From assembly GCF_902364355.1 (NCBI RefSeq), contig NZ_CABJDK010000001.1, positions 1 to 64,000 of the forward strand: a stretch of 64,000 nucleotides of DNA, given 5' to 3'. The notes beneath the pieces were generated by a model. That model was not told the origin of the DNA, made no database searches, and saw only the letters and a list, made by a program, of their open reading frames with translations. The position numbers and the translations under genes were made by a program. Source of the DNA: Collinsella aerofaciens (lineage in GTDB: Bacteria; Actinomycetota; Coriobacteriia; Coriobacteriales; Coriobacteriaceae). This document shows, piece after piece, positions 37,544-45,259 of the stretch; position 1 is the first letter of the stretch; every line of letters begins with the position of its first letter.

Positions 37544-38956
37544 ATGACCAAGAACCGCACCGAGGTCGCGGACATCGACCGCAGCCTCTACGACTTCACC
37601 TACGGCGAGGAGGGATTCGAGCGCCTCGACGCCGGCATCACGCCCGACATCGTGCGCGAGATCAGCGCCAAGAAGGACGAGCCGCAGTGGATGCTCGACC
37701 TGCGCTTAAAGTCTCTCGAGATCTTCAACCGCTTCCCCGACCCGACGTGGGGCCCCTCCATCGAGGGCCTGGACATGGACAACATCGTCACCTACGTCAA
37801 GCCCAACACCGACCAAAAGCACGACTGGGAGTCGGTGCCCGACGACATCAAGAACACCTTTGAGCGCCTGGGCATCCCCGAGGCCGAGCGCAGCTACCTG
37901 GCAGGCGTCGGCGCACAGTACGACTCCGAGCTCGTCTACCACAACATGCAGGACACCGCGTCCAAGATGGGCATCGTCTACTCCGGCATCGAGGAGGCCC
38001 TGCACGATCCGCAGTGGGAGCCGCTCATCCACGAGAAGTTCATGACGCTCATCCCGCCCACCGACCACAAGTTTGCGGCCCTGCACGGTGCCGTGTGGTC
38101 GGGCGGCTCGTTTGTCTACGTGCCCCGCGGCACCAAGCTCGATTTTCCGCTGCAGAGCTACTTCCGCCTCAACGCCAAGGGCGCCGGCCAGTTTGAGCAC
38201 ACGCTCATCATCGTCGAGGACGATGCCGACCTGCACTTCATTGAGGGTTGCTCCGCGCCCAAGTACAACGTGGCCAACCTCCACGCCGGCGCCGTCGAGC
38301 TCTTTGTGGGCAAGCGTGCGCACCTGCGCTACTCGACCATCGAGAACTGGTCCAAGAACATGTACAACCTCAACACCAAGCGTGCGCGCGTGGACGAGGA
38401 CGGCGACATCGAGTGGATCAGCGGCTCCTTCGGCAGCCACGTGGGCTACCTCTACCCTATGAGCGTGCTCAACGGCCGCCGCGCCCGCTCGAGCTTTACC
38501 GGCATCACCTTTGCCGGCGCCGGGCAGAACCTCGACACCGGCTGCAAGGTCGTGCTTAACGCCCCCGAGACCTCGGCGACCGTCGAAACCAAGGGCATCT
38601 CCAAGAGCGGCGGCATCCAGACCTTCCGCAGCTCTATCGTGGCCACGCCCAAGGCCGAGGGTTCCAAGGCAACCGTGAGCTGCCAGTCACTGATGCTCGA
38701 CGACCAGAGCCGCTCCGATACCATCCCCGCCATGGACATCCGCGCCAAGAACGTCGATATCGGCCACGAGGCCACCATCGGCCGCATCGGCGACGACAAG
38801 GTGTTCTACCTGATGAGCCGCGGTATCTCGGAGGAAGAGGCCCGCACCATGATCGTCAACGGCTTTGCCAACCCGGTCTCCAAAGAGCTGCCGCTGGAGT
38901 ACGCCGTCGAGATGAACAACCTGATCAAGCTCGAGATGGAAGGAGCGATCGGATAA
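37544..38956 (+). CDS. sufB: Fe-S cluster assembly scaffold SufB
   Basis: The 470-residue protein carries family landmarks: PTWGPSIEGLDMDNIVTYVK, AALHGAVWSGGSFVYVPRGT, FEHTLIIVEDDADLHFIEGC, SAPKYNVANLHAGAVELFV and ENWSKNMYNLNTKRA. SufB forms the beta-helix scaffold with SufD and SufC on which [4Fe-4S] clusters are built. Length is normal for the family. It starts 12 bases after sufC and shares its stop/start region with sufD. Confidence 0.97.
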   Translation: MTKNRTEVADIDRSLYDFTYGEEGFERLDAGITPDIVREISAKKDEPQWMLDLRLKSLEIFNRFPDPTWGPSIEGLDMDNIVTYVKPNTDQKHDWESVPDDIKNTFERLGIPEAERSYLAGVGAQYDSELVYHNMQDTASKMGIVYSGIEEALHDPQWEPLIHEKFMTLIPPTDHKFAALHGAVWSGGSFVYVPRGTKLDFPLQSYFRLNAKGAGQFEHTLIIVEDDADLHFIEGCSAPKYNVANLHAGAVELFVGKRAHLRYSTIENWSKNMYNLNTKRARVDEDGDIEWISGSFGSHVGYLYPMSVLNGRRARSSFTGITFAGAGQNLDTGCKVVLNAPETSATVETKGISKSGGIQTFRSSIVATPKAEGSKATVSCQSLMLDDQSRSDTIPAMDIRAKNVDIGHEATIGRIGDDKVFYLMSRGISEEEARTMIVNGFANPVSKELPLEYAVEMNNLIKLEMEGAIG

Positions 38957-40227
38957 TGAAACAGACCACGAACAACGCTGCCACCACGCTCGAGCAGGTT
39001 AATGCGATGCCCGCAGCAACCTGGGGCTGGTTGAAAATGAACCAGACCAAGCTTGTGCTTTCGGACGAGCTTGCCGCCGCACCCGCCGAGGCCGTTGAGG
39101 TCGAGGGGCTGGACGAGCAGTTCTCCGGTGCGGCCGACGCCCTCGACGCCGCCATGGAAGCCATGGCCGAGCGCTTCCCCGAGCGCCGTGCCGCTGCCCC
39201 CGGCGACGCCGCCGACCGCGCCCGCATCACGCCCGAGACCGAGCTCGACGTGCCTGCCACCTCTGCCTACCAGGCCGGCGCCATCAAGCTCGAGGAAGAG
39301 CTCTCCCCTGCTGAGGCCTTCGAGACTGGCATGGGTGAGGCTGCCTACACCTACCTGTCCGACCACGCCACCAAGCGCATCATCATCGATGTGCCCGCCT
39401 ACCAGCACGCCACGGTTACCGTGCGCGTGAGTGGCGTCGACGCTGCGGCCGCCATCACCGCCATCGACGTCGTCGCCCGTCCCCAGTCGACGCTCGACCT
39501 GCAGATCGCCCTGGACTCCCCCGTTGCCGGCGAAGGCGTCGTGGGTTCCGCGCTGCGCGTGTGCGCCCACGAATACGCCACCGTCAACGTGACCTGCACG
39601 CAGACGCTCGACGACAGCTGGATCGCACTCGACGACACCGGTCTGTTCCTGGACGAGGGCGCGCGCGTCAACGTGCAGCACACCGTCCTGGGTGCCGGCG
39701 CCAGCGCCACCGGCCTTGCCGGCGACCTGCTGGGCGACACCGCCAAGGTGACGATCGACACCGATTACCTGGGTGCCCGCGAACAGGTGCGCGACTTTAA
39801 CTACGAGCTGCGCCACCGCGGCCGCAAGACCGAGTGCGAGATCGACGCCAACGGCGTGCTGACCGGCACGTCCAAGAAGGTCTACCGCGGCACCATCGAC
39901 CTCGTGCACGGCTGCAAGGGTGCAACCGGCACCGAGCGCGAAACGGTGCTTCTGGCTAACAAGGGCGTCGACAACAAGACTGTCCCCGTCATCCTGTGCG
40001 ACGAGGACGACGTCGCCGGCAACCACGGCGCCACCATCGGCCACGTCCGCGACGAGCAGCTGTTCTACCTCGCCTGCCGCGGCCTTGACCAAAACGCCGC
40101 CGAGGACCTGTTCATCCGCGCCAAGCTGGAGGACGCCGCGCTTTCCGCCACCGATGAGCGCACCCGCGCCGCCGTCGTCCGCCTGGGCAACAACCTGATC
40201 GACAACTTTGAGGAGGAGCTCGCATGA
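38956..40227 (+). CDS. sufD: Fe-S cluster assembly protein SufD
   Basis: This 423-residue beta-helix paralogue of SufB has FLDEGARVNVQHTVLGAGAS, YRGTIDLVHGCKGATGTERE and HGATIGHVRDEQLFYLACRG, typical of the C-terminal half of SufD. It pairs with SufB and SufC in the scaffold complex. The ATG overlaps the last base of sufB and its end overlaps sufS by four bases. The N-terminal 110 residues are rich in Ala and poorly conserved, as usual for SufD. Confidence 0.92.
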   Translation: MKQTTNNAATTLEQVNAMPAATWGWLKMNQTKLVLSDELAAAPAEAVEVEGLDEQFSGAADALDAAMEAMAERFPERRAAAPGDAADRARITPETELDVPATSAYQAGAIKLEEELSPAEAFETGMGEAAYTYLSDHATKRIIIDVPAYQHATVTVRVSGVDAAAAITAIDVVARPQSTLDLQIALDSPVAGEGVVGSALRVCAHEYATVNVTCTQTLDDSWIALDDTGLFLDEGARVNVQHTVLGAGASATGLAGDLLGDTAKVTIDTDYLGAREQVRDFNYELRHRGRKTECEIDANGVLTGTSKKVYRGTIDLVHGCKGATGTERETVLLANKGVDNKTVPVILCDEDDVAGNHGATIGHVRDEQLFYLACRGLDQNAAEDLFIRAKLEDAALSATDERTRAAVVRLGNNLIDNFEEELA

Positions 40228-41549
40228 TCGACACCGAGCACGTTAAATGCGATACCTGCACCGCCCCCGAGCCCATGATGCTCGACGCCAGCGACGAGGC
40301 TTCGCGCGGCTGGCCCACCGTGGACATCGAGAATAACCCCTACAAGGGCCAGTTCCCGCTGTTCCAGCAGCATCCCGAGATCGCCTTCCTCGATAGCGCT
40401 GCCACCGCACAGCGCCCCGCTTGCGTGCTCGACGCCGAGCGCGATTTCTACCAGCGCATGAACGCCAACCCCCTGCGTGGCCTGTACTCGCTGTCTGTCG
40501 AGGCCACCGACGCCATCGCCAAGGTCCGCCAGCAGATCGCCGACCTCATCGGCGCCGCCCAGGCCAACGAAGTCGTCTTCACCCGCAACACGAGCGAATC
40601 GCTCAACCTGGTCGCCAAGAGCTTTGCACCCACGGTGCTGGAGCCCGGCGACGAGGTCGTCATCACCATCATGGAGCACCACTCCAACCTGATCCCGTGG
40701 CAGCAGGTCTGCCGCGAGACCGGCGCCAAGCTCGTCTACCTCTATCCCACCAAGACCGGCCAGCTCACCACCGAGGAAGTGCTTGCCAAGGTGGGCCCCA
40801 AGACCAAGATCCTGGCCGTGGGTCAGGTCTCTAACGTCCTGGGCGTTGAGAACCCGGTCAAGAACCTCGGCAAGCTCGTGCACAAGTACGGCGGATATCT
40901 GGTCGTCGACGGCGCGCAGTCGCTGCCGCACATGCCGGTCAACGTGGCCGATCTTGGCGCCGACTTCTTTGCCTTTAGCGCGCACAAGGCCATGGGTCCC
41001 ATGGGCATCGGTGTGCTGTGGGGCAAGATGGACCTGCTCAAGGCCATGCCGCCCATGCTTACCGGCGGCGAGATGATCGATTCGGTCACCGAGCAGGACG
41101 CCGTCTGGGCGCCCGTCCCCGAGAAGTTCGAGGCCGGCACGCAGGACGCCGCCGGCATCTTCGCCACAGGCGCGGCGCTTGACTACCTGGTCAACACGGT
41201 TGGCTACGAAAACATTCAGGCACGCGAGCAGGCGCTCGTCCACTACCTGATGGGCGAGCTTATGCAGCTCGACTTTGTCCAGATCATCGGCTCGATCTAC
41301 TGGGACAACCATCACGGCGTCGTCAGCTTTAACGTCAAGGGCATCCACCCGCACGATGTCGCGAGCATCATGGACATGGACGGCGTCTGCATCCGCGCCG
41401 GTCACCACTGCGCGCAGCCGCTGCTCACCTGGCTGGGCGTCGAGAACCTCGCCTGCTGCCGCGCCAGCGTAGCCTTCTACAACGACAAGGCCGATATCGA
41501 CAAGTTCATCGCCGGCCTGCATCACGTTTGGAGCACGTTCAATGGGTAA
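40224..41549 (+). CDS. sufS: cysteine desulfurase SufS
   Basis: A 441-residue PLP enzyme that takes sulfur from cysteine for cluster assembly. The PLP lysine lies in FFAFSAHKAMGPMGIGVLWG, and the catalytic Cys396 in RAGHHCAQPLLTWLGV is on the short loop typical of SufS. NEVVFTRNTSESLNLVA and VVITIMEHHSNLIPWQ are further family blocks. An N-terminal extension of about 35 residues with Cys9-x-x-Cys12 (KCDTC) precedes the usual start. It overlaps sufD by four bases and sufU by eight. Confidence 0.95.
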   Translation: MIDTEHVKCDTCTAPEPMMLDASDEASRGWPTVDIENNPYKGQFPLFQQHPEIAFLDSAATAQRPACVLDAERDFYQRMNANPLRGLYSLSVEATDAIAKVRQQIADLIGAAQANEVVFTRNTSESLNLVAKSFAPTVLEPGDEVVITIMEHHSNLIPWQQVCRETGAKLVYLYPTKTGQLTTEEVLAKVGPKTKILAVGQVSNVLGVENPVKNLGKLVHKYGGYLVVDGAQSLPHMPVNVADLGADFFAFSAHKAMGPMGIGVLWGKMDLLKAMPPMLTGGEMIDSVTEQDAVWAPVPEKFEAGTQDAAGIFATGAALDYLVNTVGYENIQAREQALVHYLMGELMQLDFVQIIGSIYWDNHHGVVSFNVKGIHPHDVASIMDMDGVCIRAGHHCAQPLLTWLGVENLACCRASVAFYNDKADIDKFIAGLHHVWSTFNG

Positions 41550-41976
41550 TCTGTACACCTCCACCACGTTTATGGAGCACAACTCGCACCCCGACTACAA
41601 GTACGAGATGGACGCCCCCACGCACGAGCACGACGGCATCAACCCCAGCTGCGGAGACGAGCTCACCTTGCAGCTACGCGTCGAGAACAACGTGATCGAG
41701 GAGGCCTCCTTTACCGGTCACGGCTGCGCCATCAGCCAGGCCAGTGCCGACATCATGGCCGACCTCATCACCGGCGAGACCGTCGAGGAAGCTCGCCGCC
41801 TGGCAGAGCTCTTCCTCGCCATGATCCGCGGCGAGCAGCTCTCCGAGGAGGACCTGGAAGACCTGGACGAAGCCGCCCAGCTCCAAGACATCTCGCACAT
41901 GCCCGCCCGCGTCAAATGCGCCGAGCTCGCCTGGCGCACCCTCGACGGCATGCTCACGGGACAAAATAATCAGTAG
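41542..41976 (+). CDS. sufU: SufU, sulfur acceptor/scaffold
   Basis: This 144-residue NifU-like protein has the three conserved cysteines in NPSCGDEL, GHGCAISQASADIM and RVKCAELAW, plus the SufU-type insertion between the second and third. With zinc bound, SufU accepts persulfide sulfur from SufS in Gram-positives. It overlaps sufS by eight bases and ends the operon. A GGGACAAA inverted repeat spans its stop codon. Confidence 0.95.
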   Translation: MGNLYTSTTFMEHNSHPDYKYEMDAPTHEHDGINPSCGDELTLQLRVENNVIEEASFTGHGCAISQASADIMADLITGETVEEARRLAELFLAMIRGEQLSEEDLEDLDEAAQLQDISHMPARVKCAELAWRTLDGMLTGQNNQ

Positions 41977-41986
41977 TATTTGTCCC
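41958..41986. repeat. GGGACAAA inverted repeat at the end of sufU
   Basis: GGGACAAA (41958-41965) pairs with TTTGTCCC (41979-41986) around 13 bases that include the sufU stop codon. The related palindrome at 36572-36600 lies at the other end of the suf cluster. A RAYT transposase gene ends 56 bases further on. Confidence 0.6.
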
Positions 41987-42005
41987 AAATCTTAAGAATT
42001 TTGTT

Positions 42006-42036
42006 GGCCGAATCGCTTGACAAGAGTGGTTCGGCC
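42006..42036. terminator. bidirectional terminator between sufU and the RAYT gene
   Basis: GGCCGAA (42006-42012) pairs with TTCGGCC (42030-42036). The genes on both sides converge here, and short T or A runs flank the stem. Confidence 0.65.
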
Positions 42037-42041
42037 ATTTT

Positions 42042-42842
42042 CTATTCCGAGCCCTCAGCCTGAGCATTCACCCGCGCATAAGCGCGCACGATACGAGAGA
42101 CGGTACTCTTGCTGATTCCCGTATACCGTTCGATCTCGCGCACCGTGTAGCCGACATTGTGCAGGGCGAAAATGATTCCATCTCGCCGCGAGGGCGCTAC
42201 GGTCTTGAGTTCGTTGAGCGGCACGCCCAGGCGCTTCGCCATCTTGTCGGCAAACGCACGCCGCTCCCACTCTGTCTCATCCATATCGTGAATCACTGGA
42301 TCGGAACCATCGGGCATCGACAGAGAATAATCCAGAAACCCCTTGGCAGACTCAAAGAGCTCAAGCACACAAGAAGGGTCCGAAAATCCCCTCGTCGTAT
42401 CGTTGTCATACGCTCTCAGATACTCGGCAAAGCTGCTCCAGGGATAACGCTCGATCAGGGCGATACCCGCCTCCTGCGGATTAGCGTGAACATAGCGAAT
42501 GGCAGCCATCAGATAACGGTCGGTATCGAGCGAGCGCCGGTCAAAACGGTTCTGGAACAGATGGCCCGTGCGCCCCGTGCGTTTATTGAACCGCCGCGCG
42601 TACGTCAAAAGCAGCCGGTGCATCGCCGCGCTCATCGCGTCCTCGTAATCTGCAAGCACCAGATGCACGTGATTGCCCATAAGGCACCAGGCGATAACCG
42701 TCACGCCCGCCTCGCGGCAGCACTCGCGCATCAGCTCCAAAAACTCCCACCGGTCTTCATCGCCCTCAAAGATGAGCTGCTTGCCCACACCGCGGGCACA
42801 GACATGGTAAAAGCCGGTAACCGTTCTCCAAACGCGCTGCAT
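42042..42842 (-). CDS. REP-associated tyrosine transposase (Y1_Tnp, RAYT)
   Basis: This 266-residue protein has the HUH/Y1 transposase motifs: FYHVCARGVGKQLIF at the start, WCLMGNHVHLVLADYEDAMS with the H-x-H metal site, GRTGHLFQNRFDRRSL, and AAIRYVHANPQEAGI with the likely nucleophilic Tyr. A C-terminal helix-turn-helix (YTVREIERYTGISKSTVSRI) is fused on, absent from minimal RAYTs. RAYTs are single-copy and vertically kept, and act on REP palindromes. The ATG at 42842 has GAAGGGA upstream; the 71-codon longer frame lacks similarity. No terminal repeats of an IS are seen. Confidence 0.85.
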   Translation of the reverse strand: MQRVWRTVTGFYHVCARGVGKQLIFEGDEDRWEFLELMRECCREAGVTVIAWCLMGNHVHLVLADYEDAMSAAMHRLLLTYARRFNKRTGRTGHLFQNRFDRRSLDTDRYLMAAIRYVHANPQEAGIALIERYPWSSFAEYLRAYDNDTTRGFSDPSCVLELFESAKGFLDYSLSMPDGSDPVIHDMDETEWERRAFADKMAKRLGVPLNELKTVAPSRRDGIIFALHNVGYTVREIERYTGISKSTVSRIVRAYARVNAQAEGSE

Positions 42843-43245
42843 GGCGCTCCCTTCGCCGGGATCTGATTGCCATCCAATACAGCACGATTGAAGCGTGCCA
42901 TCAAAACATTCACGCAAAACAATACACTCGCGCGGCCAAAGGCAGTAAACGGGCGGCGAACGGCACCGTTGCAACAGGTCAGACCCCGCAACGCATACAA
43001 GAGCTGACCAAAAGCTTGCCCAAGACGAACCCCCTCTACGGAAGTTCGCGACCACCGAACATATAGTTAAACCGTTTCAATTAAAACTTCCGGACTTCTC
43101 GCTACGAAAACTGAGCCGTTCGCCGAATATTCTGTGCATTTCGCGGTATTATAGGGGCTGCATGTCATGTCCCTTTCGAAGGGTCGCCCGGCAATCGCCA
43201 GCCACGACCCCCAGACGGGACGCCAACACGATAGAGAGGAGAGGC
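42843..43245. other. intergenic region upstream of the GGGtGRT operon
   Basis: About 400 bases with no coding frame that I trust. The last 180 bases before the ATG at 43246 become AT-rich, and TATTAT at 43147-43152 could be a -10 box, but no good -35 is seen. A long leader of roughly 90 bases would follow. Confidence 0.4.
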
Positions 43246-43980
43246 ATGCAGTACTCACAGGAAGTGGAGAACATGTGCCCCGTTGCCAAGGGTGCATACC
43301 ACGGCCCCGCACCCATCCCCGAGGAGGGCAAGTGGGTCCAGGCTAAGGAGATTACCGACATCTCCGGTCTTACGCACGGTGTGGGTTGGTGCGCACCCCA
43401 GCAGGGCGCCTGCAAGCTCACGCTGAACGTCAAGGACGGCATCATCGAGGAGGCCCTCGTTGAGACCATCGGCTGCTCGGGCATGACCCACTCTGCCGCC
43501 ATGGCTTCCGAGATTCTTCCCGGTAAGACCATCCTCGAGGCCCTCAACACCGACCTCGTCTGCGACGCCATCAACGTTGCTATGCGCGAGATCTTCCTGC
43601 AGATCGTTTACGGCCGCAGCCAGACCGCGTTCTCCGAGGGCGGCCTGCCCGTGGGCGCCTCCCTCGACGACCTCGGCAAGGGCCTTCGCTCTCAGGTCGG
43701 CACCATGTTCGGCACCAAGGCCAAGGGCGCTCGTTACCTCGAGCTCGCTCAGGGCTACGTCACCCGCATGGCTCTCAACGACAAGAACGAGATCATCGCA
43801 TTCGAGTTCCTGAACCTCGGCAAGTTCACCGACGCCGTCAAGGCCGGCAAGACCCCCGAGGAGGCCATCGCTGGCGCTATGGGCCACTATGGTCAGTGGG
43901 AGAACGCTGCCAAGTACATCGACCCGCGCACCGACGAGGAGACTCACTCCGTCGCCAGCGTGTTCCCGGTTCACGAGTAG
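43246..43980 (+). CDS. NifU-like iron-sulfur scaffold protein paired with GGGtGRT
   Basis: A 244-residue protein whose middle resembles NifU/SufU: GACKLTLNVKDGIIEEALVE, then ETIGCSGMTHSAAMASEIL, where Cys77 aligns with the GCAIS cysteine of scaffolds. Cys49 and Cys56 precede it, and VCDAIN supplies a later Cys. The C-terminal 90 residues (MALNDKNEIIAFEFLNLGKF) are not part of NifU. It always appears, as far as I know, with a GGGtGRT protein gene, and here that gene follows after 18 bases. AGAGAGGAGAGG precedes the ATG at 43246. The client protein is unknown. Confidence 0.8.
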   Translation: MQYSQEVENMCPVAKGAYHGPAPIPEEGKWVQAKEITDISGLTHGVGWCAPQQGACKLTLNVKDGIIEEALVETIGCSGMTHSAAMASEILPGKTILEALNTDLVCDAINVAMREIFLQIVYGRSQTAFSEGGLPVGASLDDLGKGLRSQVGTMFGTKAKGARYLELAQGYVTRMALNDKNEIIAFEFLNLGKFTDAVKAGKTPEEAIAGAMGHYGQWENAAKYIDPRTDEETHSVASVFPVHE

Positions 43981-43998
43981 AAAGGGAGGGAAATAACT

Positions 43999-45003
43999 AT
44001 GACTGTTACGTTCGAAGGTTACGAGCGCCGCGCTGACAAGATCAACAAGTGCCTCGCCGACAACGGCATCGCCTCCCTCGAGGAAGCTCTGCAGATCTGC
44101 ACCGACAAGGGCTTCAACCCGCGTGAGATCGTCAACAACACCCAGTCCATCGCCTTCCAGAACGCCGAGTGGGCCTACACCCTCGGTTGCGCTCTCGCTG
44201 TCAAGCGTGGCGCCAAGACCGCTTCTGAGGCTGCCGCCATCATCGGCGAGGGCATCCAGGCCTTCACCGTTCCCGGCTCCGTTGCCGAGGACCGCAAGGT
44301 CGGTCTGGGCCACGGCAACCTGGGCGCTATGCTGCTCTCCGACGACACCGAGTGCTTCGCCTTCCTGGCCGGCCACGAGTCCTTCGCTGCCGCTGAGGGC
44401 GCTATCGGCCTGGCTCTGAACGCCAACAAGGCTCGCAAGAAGCCGCTGCGCGTTATCCTCAACGGTCTGGGCAAGGACGCCGCTCAGATCATCGCCCGCA
44501 TCAACGGCTTCACCTACGTGAAGACCCAGTTCGACTACTACACGGGCGAGCTCAAGGTCGTCGAGACCATCCCCTACTCCGATGGTCCCCGCGCTGCCGT
44601 TAACTGCTACGGTTCCGATGACGTCCGCGAGGGCGTTGCCATCATGTGGCACGAGAACGTCGACATCTCGATCACCGGTAACTCCACCAACCCCACGCGC
44701 TTCCAGCACCCCGTCGCTGGCACCTACAAGAAGGAGCGCCTCGAGGCTGGCAAGAAGTACTTCTCCGTCGCTTCTGGTGGCGGCACTGGCCGTACCCTGC
44801 ACCCGGACAACATGGGCGCCGGCCCTGCCTCTTACGGCATGACCGACACCATGGGCCGTATGCACTCCGACGCCCAGTTCGCCGGTTCTTCCTCCGTGCC
44901 TGCGCACGTCGACATGATGGGTCTCATCGGCATGGGCAACAACCCCATGGTCGGTGCCACCGTCGCCTGCGCTGTCGCCGTCGAGGAGGCCCTCAAGGCC
45001 TAA
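43999..45003 (+). CDS. GGGtGRT family protein
   Basis: This 334-residue protein carries the family-defining GGGTGRT at residues 260-266 in SVASGGGTGRTLHPDNMGAG. Other blocks are VGLGHGNLGAMLLSDDTECF, FLAGHESFAAAEGAIGLAL and MGLIGMGNNPMVGATVACAV. The family has no known reaction; the glycine-rich loops suggest a nucleotide or cofactor site. Codon use is strongly biased to preferred codons, which suggests high expression. AGGGAGG lies upstream, and a strong terminator follows. It forms an operon with the NifU-like scaffold, so it may receive or need an iron-sulfur cluster. Confidence 0.88.
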   Translation: MTVTFEGYERRADKINKCLADNGIASLEEALQICTDKGFNPREIVNNTQSIAFQNAEWAYTLGCALAVKRGAKTASEAAAIIGEGIQAFTVPGSVAEDRKVGLGHGNLGAMLLSDDTECFAFLAGHESFAAAEGAIGLALNANKARKKPLRVILNGLGKDAAQIIARINGFTYVKTQFDYYTGELKVVETIPYSDGPRAAVNCYGSDDVREGVAIMWHENVDISITGNSTNPTRFQHPVAGTYKKERLEAGKKYFSVASGGGTGRTLHPDNMGAGPASYGMTDTMGRMHSDAQFAGSSSVPAHVDMMGLIGMGNNPMVGATVACAVAVEEALKA

Positions 45004-45038
45004 TCGCGCCCGCGCGATGCTCACATAGTTGAGCTTTG

Positions 45039-45071
45039 GAGCCGCTACCCACCCGGGTAGCGGCTCTTTTT
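45039..45071 (+). terminator. intrinsic terminator of the GGGtGRT operon
   Basis: GAGCCGCTACCC (45039-45050) pairs perfectly with GGGTAGCGGCTC (45055-45066) around a four-base loop, followed by five T residues. Confidence 0.93.
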
Positions 45072-45259
45072 GTTTGCGCTGTCGCAGGATAGCTAATGCC
45101 GATATATCAGTTGGGGCGAAATACGAGATGTGATGAGATGGAGCGTCAGAGCGTCCACGACGCCCACCTGTCATATTTGCCCTTTACCGATTTGCCGAGT
45201 CTTTGCGGCCCCATTGCCGATCACCCGTGCGACAATGCGCCGGACGAGAAAGGAATCCG

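Noticed and set aside
38806..41582. Long antisense frames over sufD and sufS (428 and 505 codons)
   Set aside because: The sense proteins are unmistakable Suf components; the antisense frames have no ribosome sites.
43255..45174. 639-codon frame antisense to the GGGtGRT operon
   Set aside because: It arises from strong codon bias in the real genes; the translation is low-complexity in G, V, D and L.
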